This document shows, piece by piece, positions 63,497 to 64,000 of a stretch of 64,000 bases of DNA (positions are counted from its first letter, which is position 1; every line of letters begins with the position of its first letter). Origin of the DNA: Leptospira neocaledonica (GTDB lineage: Bacteria > Spirochaetota > Leptospiria > Leptospirales > Leptospiraceae); NCBI RefSeq assembly GCF_002812205.1, contig NZ_NPEA01000004.1, positions 248,001-312,000 of the forward strand, given 5' to 3'. A model generated the notes under the pieces. The model saw only the letters and a program-made list of their open reading frames with translations. It was not told the origin of the DNA and did no database searches. Made by a program: the position numbers and the translations under genes.

Positions 63497-64000
63497 TCAA
63501 AGTTTCTGTTTTACTTCCCGGAATGTATAAAGAAGTTCAGAAGCAATCTGATCGCAGGTTTGCAAATATTTCTCCAAAGGATTTTCGGAATCATCTGCTG
63601 ACTTAGGATCTTCGAAAGGTAAAGAAATCCTTGCTTCTGCTCCAGGAACATAAGGACAGGACTCGTCTGCCTGAGAACAAACTAAAACCGCAATGAACTC
63701 AGAGACAGGATTCGGTGCATCTTGGAATTTTTTAGAATAGGCTATCAAAGCAGGAGCTCCATCCGCCCACCAAATTGAATATTTAGGATTACGAGGTGGC
63801 CCTTGGTTTTCCAAACGAAATCCACAATTCTCCAAAGCGTTCACTGCATTCGGATGTAACTCAGTGATAGTTGTTCCTCCGGAAAAAGATTTAATCCCAG
63901 GAAAATCAAAATAATGAGGAATACTTGCAGCGAATGCCTGAGCGATCTGGCTTCTTCTCGAATTATGAGTGCATATAAAAACTAAATTTGCTTTTTGTTT
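63497..64000 (-). CDS. Low-molecular-weight phosphatase/arsenate reductase-like protein (5' end outside window)
   Basis: A frame running off the right edge, with 167 residues visible. It begins KQKANLVFICTHNSRRSQIAQAF: the CX5R loop CTHNSRR followed by Ser is the phosphate- or arsenate-binding P-loop of LMW tyrosine phosphatases and thioredoxin-coupled ArsC. Later SFSGGTT and ELHPNAV give the second conserved strand, and Cys residues in VLVCSQADESCPYVPG near the C-terminus could form the ArsC redox relay. In ArsC the relay Cys lie near 82 and 89; here the spacing seems longer, so a phosphatase is also possible. Confidence 0.8.
   Translation of the reverse strand, partial: KQKANLVFICTHNSRRSQIAQAFAASIPHYFDFPGIKSFSGGTTITELHPNAVNALENCGFRLENQGPPRNPKYSIWWADGAPALIAYSKKFQDAPNPVSEFIAVLVCSQADESCPYVPGAEARISLPFEDPKSADDSENPLEKYLQTCDQIASELLYTFREVKQKL

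Overview
The window is a stretch of spirochaete chromosome, almost certainly Leptospira. It carries several Leptospira-type lipoproteins (a DUF1554 protein, a TIGR04452-like protein, several short signal peptides ending in a lipobox Cys), a flbD-motA-motB-fliL block, 7TM-DISM receptor enzymes and class III adenylate cyclases. Base composition looks like the low 40s percent GC by eye, which fits a saprophytic or intermediate (P1/P2-type) species better than L. interrogans; this is inference, not a computed value. No rRNA, tRNA, insertion sequence, phage gene or CRISPR array was seen. Sixty-nine protein genes are annotated, the first and last cut by the window edges.

Layout. 1-5.4 kb: prfB, then a minus-strand operon for a HlyD/FtsX/LolD-type exporter ending in its own TetR gene, with a candidate operator at the promoter. 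5.4-5.9 kb: a gene-free cluster of palindromic repeats. 5.9-22.7 kb: housekeeping and signalling genes (adenylate cyclase, adenosine deaminase-like enzyme, sugar aminotransferase, Nit-type amidase, ppa, a 7TM-DISM adenylate cyclase, WYL regulator, degenerate GGDEF protein) with three further local regulators. 23-29.5 kb: a secreted PI-PLC-like lipoprotein with two trefoil lectin domains, an FAD monooxygenase plus an unlisted 54-residue membrane protein facing a MarR gene, then an SDR, a glycerol facilitator and a glycerophosphodiesterase. 29.5-35.2 kb: a 7TM-DISM/PP2C phosphatase, GNAT, MFS exporter and two poorly known proteins. 35.4-39.8 kb: an imelysin / di-haem oxidoreductase / imelysin lipoprotein operon behind a Fur-like box and a leader holding a strong intrinsic terminator. 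39.8-46.3 kb: MAPEG, PhoU, surface lipoproteins, esterases. 46.9-50.6 kb: an SDR / SCP2-type thiolase / DUF35 operon, cytochrome c and a STAS protein. 50.6-55.8 kb: glycosyltransferase, flagellar motor genes, kdsB and an MCE protein. 55.9-59.1 kb: ftsQ-ftsA-ftsZ. 59-64 kb: a TPR lipoprotein, metallophosphoesterase, BASS-type transporter, map and a CX5R phosphatase/arsenate reductase-like gene.

The most interesting items are the iron-type operon with its Fur-like box and terminator-bearing leader (possible small RNA or attenuator), a dispersed GC-rich repeat whose two copies (35 kb apart) keep the same hairpin through paired base changes, three exact copies of a 16-bp palindromic repeat, and four local regulators (two TetR, one WYL, one MarR) each with an inverted repeat placed as an operator. 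All functional calls are from reading sequence motifs; no database search was run.
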